A stretch of 64,000 bases of DNA, from positions 963,921 through 1,027,920 of the forward strand of contig PSQN01000003.1 of the NCBI GenBank assembly GCA_002989075.1. Reading direction: 5' to 3'. The position numbers were made by a program, and so were the translations under genes. Positions 10,272-21,231 of this stretch are shown here, in pieces. Below the pieces are notes generated by a model, which did not search any database, was not told the DNA's origin, and saw nothing but the letters and a program-made list of their open reading frames with translations. Every line of letters begins with the position of its first letter. The stretch's first letter is position 1. Source of the DNA: Arthonia radiata. Its lineage: Eukaryota; Ascomycota; Arthoniomycetes; Arthoniales; Arthoniaceae.

Positions 10272-10859
10272 ATGGATAACACCGTCTCAAATAAATCTCC
10301 AAAGGACCGCCTTGCCGTCTACGAGGAAATCCGAGATTACCTCACGACGTTCTTGGAGCTTGTCGCTCCCACAGATCCCGAGACAGGTGAAACAGACGAT
10401 CCAGAGACCGCAGCCAAGTACGCATATACGGATGATGTCGGCTTCTTCACCAACGACATGGACGACAAGGAATGGGAATGGAATATTAAGCAATACGACT
10501 GGGCGGACCTTGAGGACAGCATGGAGACACAACAAGCAGCTAATCGCCGTGAAAATGCTCGCCTCATCAATGAAATGGCCATGCTCGCGATTGAAGAGGT
10601 CCGCAAATTGTTCCGTTACGAACATCCCACGACACCTAAAAGATGGATCTACAATGTACGCGGCGTGGAGAATGATCTGGCTCGTCTTCGGGATCGAGCG
10701 GTAATGATTGCGTATGATCCTGAGTCTGAAGAGGACGAAGAGAGTGATGATGAATACGATCGCGAATCCGGTCCATCTGAGCTAGCTGATGGCGCTTCGC
10801 AAGATGATGGATATGTGGATCGATTTGATGAGTATGAAAGCGACTTCTTTGTTGAGTAA
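10272..10859 (+). CDS. Family-1 small acidic protein, member 3
   Basis: This is an intact 195-aa member of the unrecognised family. It starts MDNTVSNKSPKDRLAVYEEI, followed by LTTFLELVAP, a Trp-rich acidic segment (DKEWEWNIKQYDWADLE), a helix with LINEMAMLAIEEVRKLF, a basic helix (VENDLARLRDRAV) and a strongly acidic tail (SEEDEESDDEYDRE). An in-frame ATG at 10236 would add 12 residues. I prefer 10272 because it matches the paralog starts (MDNT/MDND) and puts the shared promoter element at the common distance. There is no signal peptide and no membrane segment. It is the neighbour and closest relative of the broken copy at 9127. Confidence 0.72.
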   Translation: MDNTVSNKSPKDRLAVYEEIRDYLTTFLELVAPTDPETGETDDPETAAKYAYTDDVGFFTNDMDDKEWEWNIKQYDWADLEDSMETQQAANRRENARLINEMAMLAIEEVRKLFRYEHPTTPKRWIYNVRGVENDLARLRDRAVMIAYDPESEEDEESDDEYDRESGPSELADGASQDDGYVDRFDEYESDFFVE

Positions 10860-12208
10860 GCGACGATCTTGAGATCGGCAACAGATCGTGTGCTGAGCTG
10901 CTCTTCGTCGGGTATGGTCGATGCTGTTCATGACGTGAACCTGTCTGGGAGGAGTGCCTGATATGCGGCGTTGAAGGAGGCCGCTGAATAGCACAGACGC
11001 TTTGGTTTCCTGGTCAGAGAGCTGGTCAGAGAGCTGTGACGTATAGTCAGCAGTCAGTCACAAATCCAACTTTGATATACCCTCTGTCGTCGACAAAGGC
11101 GACCTTGTCCCCACCACGCCCTCTCTGATCATCGATCCAGAGGCACAGACCGTCCGATCTTCCTCGCGAGCTATGCATTGATCATATGCTCACCTTTGCA
11201 TCATTCTGGTCTGCTCACCTTTTATTTCTCGCATGTTTAATCTTTTCATAAGGATCTTGTGCAACATCTCCAACCTTCTCTTATCGCCAACACATCACCA
11301 CCACCACACCCACCCCCACCCTCCTCCATCCAATCTTCCTCACAAACCTCCTCACCCCAACCCAGAGACGTGCCCCTCGCGTCACATGGCAAACCCACCA
11401 AAACCGCTGTCTCGCGACGACAGTCCACGCTTCCACACACAAAAGCCCTTCCTACATACAAAAGTGACGTGGCGCAAGAGGCAAGTGACGACATCGCACT
11501 CCGCAGCCGACGATTTGCAGTGTGGATGCCGGAGCTGGTTGTTTGGTTTGTGGCATTGATCGTGGAGGAGCAGGGGAGAGCTCGGAGGGACTGGGTGAGA
11601 GTGAAAGGGCTGAGGAGATTGGGTGGCGGTGGCGGTGTTTGATTGGGCGTTTGGCGGAAAGGGCCGGTATGGTGCGGATGATGGATTTTGATGGAGAGTG
11701 ACGAGCTAGGGCGGCAGCCGGTGGGTGGATTGGAGAGGAGACAGTTGCCGTTGACGAGATGGGGATTGGCTGAGCTGAAAGGCCGGTATAGAAGCGGTAT
11801 CGATGGGAGAGGTGTCGCTGCTGTCTGGAACTGGCGTTGCAATAATAAGGCGAGAATCTGTGCCAGTTGATGAAGCGGTAGAGCGAAAGCAAGCCAGGGG
11901 CTTTGTTTGATAAATATTATTGCTAATACATGCCGCCCTCTCAAGAGGGCAGTCCATACGAGAACTCGTCTAGTACTTCCAACAATTGCAGCCGATTTAC
12001 AGTGTTGCTCATATGCCCAGTGACACACGCCAGTGCCGATCACCAGCGCACTCCCAACCGTTGATGCCCAGGCCTTTTATATCCTCCCGGGTGGCTAGCC
12101 CTTTTTGATATCCCGTTAATACTCATAACACATGCCAGCGCCGAATTATGCTTGTACCCGCCAAACAGCCCCAGCGTACTTCGTACAGTCTTCCCAGATC
12201 GTCACTTT
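10860..12208. other. Intergenic, no convincing gene
   Basis: A 265-codon minus-strand frame (11246-12043) and overlapping plus-strand frames exist. Their translations are low-complexity Pro/Ser/His or Gly strings arising from C-rich and G-rich tracts, without motif, splice or paralog support. I regard the stretch as non-coding. Confidence 0.5.
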
Positions 12209-14024
12209 TCACATCGCCTCCCCAATTCCCATCTCCCGCTGCTCCCACGCCAGCCGCTGCTTCTTCATTTCCTCCATATCGAACGCTTCTTCCTTTTTGC
12301 GACCCTTCTGCGTATCGCCCATACTCTTCATTTTGCGCACCACGCTTGCACCTCGGCTGCCCGACCGAGCCCGTGAAGTGCTGAGGCTCCTCCGGAACCG
12401 CCCTCGACCATCTTCTTCGTCATCGTTGTCGTCCTCGAAGATAGACATCGCCTGCTGCGGCGGTTGCGGCAGCGCAGGTGTGGGTGGCACGTCCTCGTCC
12501 ATCGGCTCAGGCGCGGGCGTCTTTGCGCGTGATCGTGAGCGTGCGCGGATCTTGCTGAACGAACGCGCGAGGACATTGGATTTGCTGCTTGAGCGACCAG
12601 ACCGGTCTTCGTTGCGACCTCGAGGACCATTGGAGCTTGCATCGCTATGATCGCGGCTGTGCTGTCCCGCGTCGAAAGCACTTGGCCTCCGTGTTGACGG
12701 TTGATTGTCGGGTGATGGGCTGGCCGGCCCACGGAACTTTCTGATTCCGCGAGCGAACTTCTCGAGGGTGCTGCCGCCTGTACGTGTCCGCTCGTAATCG
12801 TAGCCAGGCGTTTTGGGTCGTAAGTTCTCTTTGCCGTCTGAGCCGGACGTGCTGGGACGCTTGCTGCTGGAGATGGACGTGTTGGGTGTGTCCTTGGACG
12901 TGAAGCTGACGCCCGAGTCGGCTTTGCGCGAGGACCGGGATGTCCTCTCGGATGAGCCGGTGGATGGTCTGCGATGGCCGGAGCTGTCCAGATCTTCTGG
13001 ACCTGTAACGGCGGTGCAGTCTTCGATGACATGGTTAGCGAGACGGAGGTACTCGTCCAAGCAGATGCGAACGGCAGGCCATCCGCTGTCGTCGCCTTCG
13101 CGCTGGCCGACGTTCATCAATGTGTTTAAAGATGTTTTCTCATTACGCTCGACGCGTTGTATCCAGTCGAGGAAGCCACGTCGTTGCTCAGACAGCACGT
13201 TGGGTGTCAACATGGCAGTGGGCTGCTGAGAAGCCGGCTGATCATCAGCAGACAGTAAGGGCGGATAAAGCGTGTTGAGCATGGCAAGACAGTTGTAACG
13301 TGAGAAGGGACGGAGCGTGAGCTCGTTGATGAGGATCCATCGACGGAGGGAGACGTAAAGCTGGGTATATCGAGCTTCGACCTTGTGCTCTCGATGTTCG
13401 TTGGCCTTGACCCAAACAGCCACACCGGGGTTTGGCTGGCGGAGGTTCTCCGGGTCTGAGTCAATTGAGTCCCTCGATACGCCCAATCTCTTGAGTGCTC
13501 CGGCAACTTCTCTCCGCCTTCGTCGTTCCAGGTCTTTGAGGTAATCCAGGGCTGTCAGAGCTTGGGGAAAGTCGACCATTTCCAGCTCGAAAGGGAAGCA
13601 TCTTCGCAAGAACGAGTTGATAAAGGAGGGTGGTAGCGAGCACGGCTGTGAGCGCTGCTTAGAGATCTGTGTGAGGAGGGACGATTGGAATTCGGCGGAC
13701 GCTTGTTGTGCCTCGGTAGGCATGTTTGTTTGCTGTTGTCGCTGGCCTGTCGGCGTGGCTGGTCGAGACATTTGGCTGCGAGGTGTGGAATTTATTGTGT
13801 ACATAGTCCGCAGAGGGATTTCATATGTGCCTGCCAAAGTCTCATGTTAGCATCAGCAGCCACGGAGAAGGTTAATTGTTGCCGAAGACTCTGGATTGGT
13901 GTGTGGCGCGGGCGATTGGGATATGAAGGGCTGTAAGCTCACCTGGGTTGATAAGGACGTGATCGAGTATTAGGTTGTATGAGGACCCATCTTGTGACGA
14001 GTGTGAGGAATGATTTGGTGACAT
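12209..14024 (-). CDS. Conserved fungal protein with ordered N-terminal half and Ser/Arg-rich disordered C-terminal half
   Basis: I cannot name the function; it looks like a protein conserved across filamentous ascomycetes. Exon 1 (14024-13943) encodes a leader ending HVLINPG. A 112-nt intron (13831-13942, with GTGAGC donor, gctaac branch and GGCAG acceptor) joins it to GTYEIPLRTMYTINS in exon 2 (13830-12209), giving 567 aa. About residues 65-290 look folded, with SFINSFLRRCFPFELEMVDF, a LDYLKDLERRRRREVAGALKRL helix and WPAVRICLDEYLRLANHVIED. From about residue 300 on it is Ser/Thr/Arg-rich with short acidic runs (FEDDNDDEEDGRG) and many RS/RSRS phospho-type sites, ending in a charged helix (EEMKKQRLAWEQREMG). 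No TM segment or signal peptide is seen. Start chosen because no ATG lies further upstream in frame. Confidence 0.8.
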
Positions 14025-17000
14025 GTTGGAGTTGAAGGAGCGGAAGTGGGTTGTTATTTGTTGTCGATACGGTCGCTTTCGCGGCAACGGTAGTGGACGA
14101 GATGAAATCCACTTGACCGAGGGTTTTCCTCCACTTTCCCGCTAAGCTAGCGATTTCCAGTCTTGGTGTTTATTCTCTTCAATATTTCTTGTTAAACGAG
14201 TGTATGGCGCAAGCCGGCTGCCTATTCGATGCACGCAAGTCAATGCTGCGGAATGTAGCCACACCGGAGAATGTGCAAAAATTGAGGGAGAAGCGGGAGT
14301 CGAGCGCGTGTGATTGACTGCTCCCAAAGTGGATTTCAATGGCTTCGGTAAATGCAATACCCCACGAAACAGGTCGACCCAAGGTAGGAAGTGGAACCTG
14401 ACGAAAGTATGACCTCTGCAGCAGTCAAGTCCGTCTGGTCCAGTCGACAAGCTCCTCGGCAGTGCTGAGCTGCTTCTTCGAAGTCACGAATATTGGCCGG
14501 ACGCGGCAAGTATCGAATGGAGACAGCAGCGCGCGTCTGAAAGCGCACAAGGCAATGCGTGCTGACTGCAAGCAGAGCGCGTGCGTTTTCCGATGGTGGA
14601 GTTCAGAGGCAGGTGTGCAGATGGGGCGTGGTCGCTGTTACACGGTGTCGATGAATCCTGAGGAATGGGAGTTGGGAAGAGACGGGTCTATCTAGGAGTA
14701 GAGATGCGCGAAGTGAAAAGCTGGAAGAGGCGAGTCCTTTGGATCTAGGTTCAGACGCTCAGCCGCCTCGGCGAAGGGCGCTGAGGGCAGCTGGTCATGG
14801 AGACCCAAGCTTTTCTTCGTGGTGGTCAAGTTTGCAGGGAGACCCAGCAACGGCCAATGTGCCCGCGACCAATCAGAAAAATGTCCGCCGGGGAAGAGCT
14901 CGCCGCCGTTAAGCGCATCCCGATCCGGACAAGTATAATGCGCCACGCCGCTGCCGGCACGTTTGTCACGCTCCATCCATCACTGGAGTCCTTGCCGCCC
15001 TCGGCTACTTCCTAGCATCACACACTTCCAGTGCAGAACCTCCACACTGCTTCAAACAGCGTTCAGTCGCGTCATTCTCGCTCTACGCAAGCCCACTGCC
15101 CCCAGCAGAGACAATTCCATCTGCTAAAGGCACGACTCACACTCGCCTCGGCGCCATGTCGGCAACGTTTCTTCACAAACGGCAGCCGATGCGGAAAGAC
15201 TCCCTTGCAGTAGCGCGCAATCGGACCAGAGCGCGTGCGCGTTTAGCGCAAACTGTCTCGGAAGATAGCGTCTCGCATATGCAGAAAGTCAAAGGAAGAC
15301 AACCACGGCTCTCAAGTTTCCTCTCAAGCCTCTTATTCCAAGTCTACTCTTTACCATCAGGTCATCCGAGATGATGTCGCTATAGCATCATTTCAGCGGA
15401 TGAGCCATTGGCAACCCAAGCAGAACCCCAGCACGGCAAGGGACGAGCCTCACAGCCGACCGCCGAACTGAGGAGTCGTTCTCCGTTTGCAGAGTTGCTC
15501 ACGCGTCTAACTTGTTGGCCGAACACTGTCTCACACGGAGTCGCTCCTCAATGGATCTCACTGCATCTGCCGACCCCCTGATCGACCGCATTCGCTACCC
15601 CCGCGTCGCGCTCGCGTTTGGCGTGCATCTTTATGCGTGAATGGCATGCAGGAGGACCAAGCAGAGCTCGAAGCATGATTCGGGGCTGAGACCTGACTCA
15701 GTCAACTCGCCAAATGAACGGTCGTCGGCACACGCTGTGGGCACGCTGACCATCCTCATTTCCCATCCTCCAGATCAGCCTCTGTTATTTCTCCTTTGAG
15801 ACTACCGGACAGCGTGCCGCCTCCCACGTTCTCTCCAATCGTCGATTCGTCTGCTAGCCCATCATGCAAGAAAGGTAGCATCACACGTGGTAGGCGAGGC
15901 TAAACGAGGACCTGCCTTACGCAAGAAATAAGCATTCACGCGTGCTGTCAAGTCAAACCGTCTACACGGGTCGAGGCTCAAAGTGCTCGAAATGGGCCTC
16001 GCTCTGTCTTTGGAAAGCTCGTGAAGACGCACGGGGCTTTCTGCAAAAACCTGGCATCATGTTCGTGGGTCACCAACAGTAGGGCCAGCCCCCAAAAGTG
16101 ATGGTGGAGATGATCTTTGTTTCACTAACCAGCACTACCGGGTACGGAATACGCAGCCTGTCTTCCACGCGGGCGCAAGTTGGATCTTGGAAAATCATGG
16201 AGATGTGCAAGAATAGAACAGTATCTCGACGACGACAAAAAGGCAACTGGTAAGAAGTCTGAAACACATGGCAAATCCATAGACGACGACGACGACGACG
16301 ACTATCCCAAGAAAAACCATACATCCTGCAAATGCCGAATTAAGATGTTGGTCGTCCAGCAAGACTTGAGTCCGTCCAGACCACCTATTCAACGTGAGGG
16401 CCCGCGTTGGTATTGAATGCCCCCTCGCCAGCTTCGCAGCCTCGGTAGGGGTATCGATTGAGCATGACCACTGCTGTACAAATGCTTGAACCATGACCTA
16501 GGCCAACAAAACATACCGACTTGCAGCATGCGCGGCGCGGCAAAGGTATGTTTCTCCAGCATTCGACTTGCGCAGTCAATGGCCGGGCAACCATGCTTTG
16601 TTGATTACTAATTCATTATTCACTTTCCTATCATCCGAGACGATGAGCATGCCCTGGCTCTCTCGTTAGAACATCCGCAATCCCTCGAGATAGGATCTAC
16701 CACCTCCAGAGAAGCTGCGCAGAGTGGAACACAACCGTGTCCATTGGTCATCATCATGCGCAGGTAAGATCAGGCCCGCGAGAACGCCCGTGAACAAGCC
16801 GTTCAGCATCTTCATCATGAGCAAAATCATCGACGTCGCGACTTGACTCCGCATGACTTTCCTTTGCGATCCACTGAGGGATCCATACACTCAGGGTTCC
16901 TTACCCCCCAATGCTAGGCATCGATCGAAGTCTGTACAACCCCACGTAACGTGAGTCCGCCGGCTCTCCAATGTGCCACCCGGAGATTTATTTCCACTTC

Positions 17001-18111
17001 GTTCGCTGACGCGCAGCTCCGCGCGTCCCTTGCAGCAGACGCGCGAACTTCAGCATTCTAGAATGAAATCGTATATTGGTGGGGCACGCCTTCCCTAGAG
17101 GTGATCGGTGCCCGCATTCGAGGATGAATACGGTGATTTAATGCGACACGAGTTATCACGCTTCTGCGGCTGGCCGAGCGCATCACTTCCAGAGCTTTCG
17201 CTGGATGAGATCGCAGCGTATGACATGGATCAATTGCTGCGTCAGTGTGCATGTCTCCAAAACCCGACTGGCTAGAAGCGAAGCCCGCGCATGTGTCAAA
17301 AGAGCATGAAGCAGTGGCCTCCTCCTGCTGCGCCAAATGTACGGTACTCCGTACACGCACTTAGGTCTCGTGAACAGAGAGTATTGCATTTTCCTCTACA
17401 GCTTAAGAGTTCAACGTGCTGGACGAAAGCGCAGCAAACAAGCCAGACCGAGCGCGAAATCCTGCTGCTCTCATCACGATTATTTCCCTCGGCTAAGACG
17501 CGCAGTCACAGTGCTGCTAGACGACACGCTCTTTTCGGAGAATATCGCGAGCGTTGTGCGAGACACGCCTGGGTGTGTCTTGGCCTGTGGCGTGCATCGT
17601 CACAGTGACACGCATCTCATCACAGCCGCCAGAAGCGACGAAATCCTAACCTTGCGCGAGAATCGCACTAACAACGTCTTCTCCAATGCTCAATGCTCGC
17701 ACTTGGTGCCCTCCACACTCTGGCCTTGAGACACGTAGGAGAAGTCATCACTGTGATTACAATGCCATCACGCACTACAGAAAGTGGACACGCTCGCGGA
17801 TGATTACTGTAGTCTGTAGGGGCCATCCGCCCCATCAAATATAACAACCTTCCTCGTCCCTCGGCTCAGCACAGACCGAGCGGTCCTAACCATGCACCCA
17901 TGTCATGTCGCTGTTTCACCATGGTAGTTCAACAAGGATGGAGTAAGTCAGGGGAACGCCGGCTCTGGAATTGGCGTCATGGTTGGGGTTGTGGTCTTAG
18001 GGGGTGAGACTTTTGTTGGATCTCATATGTTATCTGTAGAATAGCGAACCACGTATGCTGCCATCGACCGCCAAACCGCCAAACCCGTGAATCAAAGCAG
18101 GAAATCTGACA
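14025..18111. other. Gene-poor stretch of about 4 kb
   Basis: Many frames of 60-130 codons occur on both strands, but none shows a motif, a family match or a chain of compatible splice sites. Base composition is like the flanking genes, so this is not the A+T-rich transposon type. A small (GAC)n tract at 16282-16302 creates artificial Asp/Val runs. The left edge is the promoter of the 12209-14024 gene and the right edge that of the tautomerase gene. Confidence 0.5.
16282..16302. repeat. (GAC)n microsatellite
   Basis: Six to seven consecutive GAC triplets lie in the gene-poor interval. No coding frame around them is supported. Confidence 0.85.
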
Positions 18112-19402
18112 ATGGCAACACACATCGCCGCAACCTCGCGCACACCCACCACACCCACAATCCCAGAGACGCACGAAGACACTCCGCCCACTCCAAAGAC
18201 CGATGCCAAACTTAAACCTCTGCTCAAAATCCCCGTCTCGCGCTTCTCGCCTCAGGGCACGACACACAAGCCCGCGAAATCCAACCAGAGTAATAAGACA
18301 GAGGAAATCAGCAAACCCACACACTCCCACTCGAGCAGCATCGCCAACACTGTATCCGACACCCCTGCGTCGCCGACGAGTTTCACGACCGCCCGGCAGT
18401 CGAGCGACGAGACGGCGCCGCAGGTGCCTGGGAACGGGAGCGCGCATCCGCCGCGGTTTAGTTCGCGACAGCCGGTGACGGTGTTGAATTTTCCGCAGCC
18501 GCCGTCGAGTCCTAGGCCGGTGACGGTGTTGAATTTTCCGCAGCCGCCGTCGAGTCCTAGGCCGGCGACGAGTCCCGCACAGCCGTCGTTGAGTCCCAAG
18601 CCACCATGCAGTCCGGAAAAGCCATCGTCGAGTCCCAAGCCAGCACCGAGCCCCAGACAACCACCGAAACCAACGTTAATTCCCAGAAAGCCGCCGCCAA
18701 AAAAGCGCGTCTCCTTCCTCGAGTACGCCAAGATCCGGAGTGATCCGCATTTCCTGCAGTCGAAGTTTTCGGTGCGGCGGCGGAAGGGGAAGGTGGAGAG
18801 TAGTGATAGTAGTGTGGTGAGTGTGCCATTGAAGAGTGTTGATGAGGTGGAGAAGGGGAGGGCTGGTGGGGAAAAGAGGATGACGGGGTTGAGGAAGGCT
18901 GAGGTTGTGGAGGGTGTGGGTGCGAAGAATGGAGGTACGGAGGGTGAAGAAAACCTGGGTGTGCCGCTCGTTAAGATCGATGTGATCAAGGGCAGAACGC
19001 CGGAGGAGGTGAGGAAGTTGGCGGATTGCGTGCAGAGTGTGCTGGAGAAGGAGTGTGGGGTATCGAAGGGTGACCGTCTTCAGATTGTTACGCAGCATGA
19101 GCCGGGGGAGATGATTTGTGAGGATGCGGGTGTCGGGTAGGCTACCGTTCGTGAGTGCGTGATGTTGAAGGCAGCTGACGTTGTACAGTGACACGCGCAC
19201 CGACTCGCTTGTATTCTTGCAGATCTTTCAGCAAGGTCGGGACGCAGCGACGAAGCAACAGCTTCACCGAGCGCTTGCGGAGGCGTTGAGTAAAGAGTGC
19301 GGACTCCGCGGCGAGGACCTCATCGTGACCTGCTCGGCGACCAGCAAGGAGGATTGGAGCTTTGGTAAAGGGCGGGCGCAACCTCCAGAGGGAAGCTTGT
19401 GA
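18112..19402 (+). CDS. Proline-rich protein with C-terminal tautomerase (4-OT/MIF superfamily) domain
   Basis: Exons 18112-19136 and 19189-19402 encode 412 aa; the 52-nt intron has a gctgac branch and TACAG acceptor. Residues 1 to about 280 are disordered and rich in Pro/Ser/Thr, including a duplicated 15-residue unit and a basic KPPPKKRVSFLEYAK segment. From about residue 285 there is a tautomerase domain: VPLVKIDVIKGRTPEEVRKL, then LQIVTQHEPGEMI before the intron, and TDSLVFLQIFQQGRD, ALSKECGLRGEDLIV and EDWSFGKGRAQ after it. This fits the bacterial-type Tautomerase_2 family, whose catalytic base is the N-terminal proline after Met removal. Here that proline is internal, preceded by Val (codon GTG), so the usual nucleophile would be unavailable without processing. 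The domain may be non-catalytic or need cleavage. The ATG at 18112 is the first in the long open frame. Confidence 0.8.
18471..18560 (+). repeat. Two perfect 45-bp tandem coding repeats
   Basis: The 45-bp unit at 18471-18515 is repeated at 18516-18560 and encodes PVTVLNFPQPPSSPR-type units in the disordered part of the tautomerase-fusion protein. The length is a multiple of three, so the frame is kept. Identity of the two units suggests recent slippage. Confidence 0.9.
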
Positions 19403-19497
19403 GCTGCTCAGCGTACTAAGATCAGCTGACAGCGCATGTAATTGGTAATTGGTAATTGGTAATTGTCGTAAAACACCGGGTTTTTTCAATGCCTGCG

Positions 19498-21231
19498 TCA
19501 AGGCGGTTTCTTCAAGCTTATGCCTGCATCGATCTTGAGACCGAAGGGTTCAGAGCCTTGCGGGCTGGACCAATTTTTCTTCTTGCCTAGTTTCGCAACT
19601 TTGGCGACTGCTTCTCCAACGATCTCTTCATAGATAGAGTCAACAGTGACTTCCAGCCGCATGTCACAGCTGGGTGCAGGTACACACTGCATCTTCAACC
19701 TGTCTTTGATAGCTGGGTCATTACTTTCTCTGATTCCCGCAGGCCATATGACTGCTAGCAAGGCCGCAACGCGACCGATATAGCAGCACCACCATGCCGC
19801 TTGAGAGCCGACCATAGCTTGAAATTGATCCCAGACATTCTGCTCCTGAGGTGGGAGGCCTTTGCGTCCTCCGTAGCGTTCAGTAAGCATAAGGGAGAGC
19901 GCCGCGCGCTCGAAATGCGTGATACCAATCGTGCTGCCTAATTCACCAATGTTTGTGAAGCGCAAAGCTGAGAACGCTCGCATGTCTTTTTCGTGGCCGG
20001 CGTGGATGTACATCGATTGTGCTAAGGAAACGACAAGGTTAAGCAGGCGATCGTCAAGACTCGAGTTGGCTAAGCTGGGATTGCGCGCACCTGAAACGAG
20101 AAGTGAGGAGAAGATGTTCTTAGTCAGAGTATCAACGCCTTCGACAGGATGAACAGCTCGGAGGGCGTATTCGAATCCTTGCCCGTGCGTCAATTGGCCT
20201 TTGAGTTCAGGTGGAATTTTCGAGAACAGCACGCCGGCTTGCGTTCCACCCTGACAGAACGTGACATTGCTCACCTTGACTATTGCGTCACGCAGACAGT
20301 CGACCACCAAGTACGTCGCGGGCAATTGTCTCAATCGGCGCTGCGAGACTCTAAATATGGAGCCTTCATCTTCTGAGTCTAAGTTGGCCTTAGACGCAAA
20401 CTTTGCAACGGGTTTGACGCCAAAGAATTCGTCTGGGGATACTTGAAACCCATTGATCCAGTGAATTGGATACGGTGATCGAAGAGCCATGAGCAGGTAG
20501 CCCCAGCCGCGAAAGCCACCACCCGAGAGAAAGATTGGTATACCGTCATCGGGTATGTGATCCCGAGAAAGATTGATATCTGTGAGAGCCTGCTTGAGGG
20601 CCATCGTGAGCTCCTTCTTCAGTGCCGCTTGTTCTTTGGTTGAGTGCTTCACAGCGTCGATGCGTTTGAGCAAGGCTGCAGCGCCGTAGGGCAAGCTAAC
20701 AGACTGTTCATGCAAGTTTTCATACCATCCTTCTTGCGTGGTATTCAAGCGTGTCAATTGCAGGCTTCCGCCACCCAGATCCATAGCGAGCCCATTCACC
20801 ATGGGCACACTTGTTGCGATGCCCATTGCACCTGCGGCTGCCTCTTCCTCCTTGCTGAGCAGTTTGACGTCCCAGTCAAGCTCCTGCTTGACAGTGCCCA
20901 GGAACTCATCTGCGTTCGAAGCGGTGCGTGTCGCTTCTGTCGCTACGACTGTGACGTTCTGCGAGGGCACATCGAAGTCTGCGCATGTCTGCTTGAACCG
21001 CTTGAGAGCTTCTGTCACACTGGCAATGGTGCCTTTGGAGAGGGCATGCCGGGTACTAGTATTACCGGGATATTGCGCATCATGTAGTGAGATGGCGATT
21101 CGGTCGGCATAGAGGTTACGAAGGAGACGAGGGTGGTTAGTAGCAGAGTGCGTCAGGTCGGCGATTGAGCAGCGGATGCCATTGCTGCCCATGTCGACCA
21201 CGGCATGAAGTCCCATATTCGACTGAGCCAT
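19498..21231 (-). CDS. RTG2: Retrograde regulation protein 2 (Ppx/GppA phosphatase family)
   Basis: The 577-aa single-exon product matches fungal Rtg2, the cytosolic sensor that relays mitochondrial dysfunction to Rtg1/Rtg3-type transcription in yeast. It belongs to the actin-like Ppx/GppA fold. Visible nucleotide-binding motifs are VVDMGSNGIRCSIADL near the N-terminus, SKEEEAAAGAMGIA, the second phosphate loop AMDLGGGSLQLTRL, and IFLSGGGFRGWGYLL. Total length equals the usual family length. The ATG at 21231 is in a favourable position directly before the conserved core (MAQSNMGLHAVVDMG). It converges with the tautomerase gene, with only about 95 bp between the two stop codons. In filamentous fungi the Rtg1/3 partners are not clearly conserved, so the downstream role is less certain than the family call. 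Confidence 0.95.
   Translation of the reverse strand: MAQSNMGLHAVVDMGSNGIRCSIADLTHSATNHPRLLRNLYADRIAISLHDAQYPGNTSTRHALSKGTIASVTEALKRFKQTCADFDVPSQNVTVVATEATRTASNADEFLGTVKQELDWDVKLLSKEEEAAAGAMGIATSVPMVNGLAMDLGGGSLQLTRLNTTQEGWYENLHEQSVSLPYGAAALLKRIDAVKHSTKEQAALKKELTMALKQALTDINLSRDHIPDDGIPIFLSGGGFRGWGYLLMALRSPYPIHWINGFQVSPDEFFGVKPVAKFASKANLDSEDEGSIFRVSQRRLRQLPATYLVVDCLRDAIVKVSNVTFCQGGTQAGVLFSKIPPELKGQLTHGQGFEYALRAVHPVEGVDTLTKNIFSSLLVSGARNPSLANSSLDDRLLNLVVSLAQSMYIHAGHEKDMRAFSALRFTNIGELGSTIGITHFERAALSLMLTERYGGRKGLPPQEQNVWDQFQAMVGSQAAWWCCYIGRVAALLAVIWPAGIRESNDPAIKDRLKMQCVPAPSCDMRLEVTVDSIYEEIVGEAVAKVAKLGKKKNWSSPQGSEPFGLKIDAGISLKKPP

Noticed and set aside
11246-12043. 265-codon minus-strand open frame
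   Set aside because: The translation is low complexity (Pro/Ser/His and Gly runs) from C- and G-rich tracts, with no motif, no paralog and overlapping frames on the other strand of similar length.
16195-16494. Frame with poly-Val/poly-Asp around 16282
   Set aside because: Produced by a (GAC)n microsatellite, no homology.
18252-18989. 245-codon minus-strand frame opposite the tautomerase-fusion gene
   Set aside because: Gly/Leu-rich mirror image of the Pro/Ser-rich plus strand; the plus strand carries the tautomerase domain and intron.
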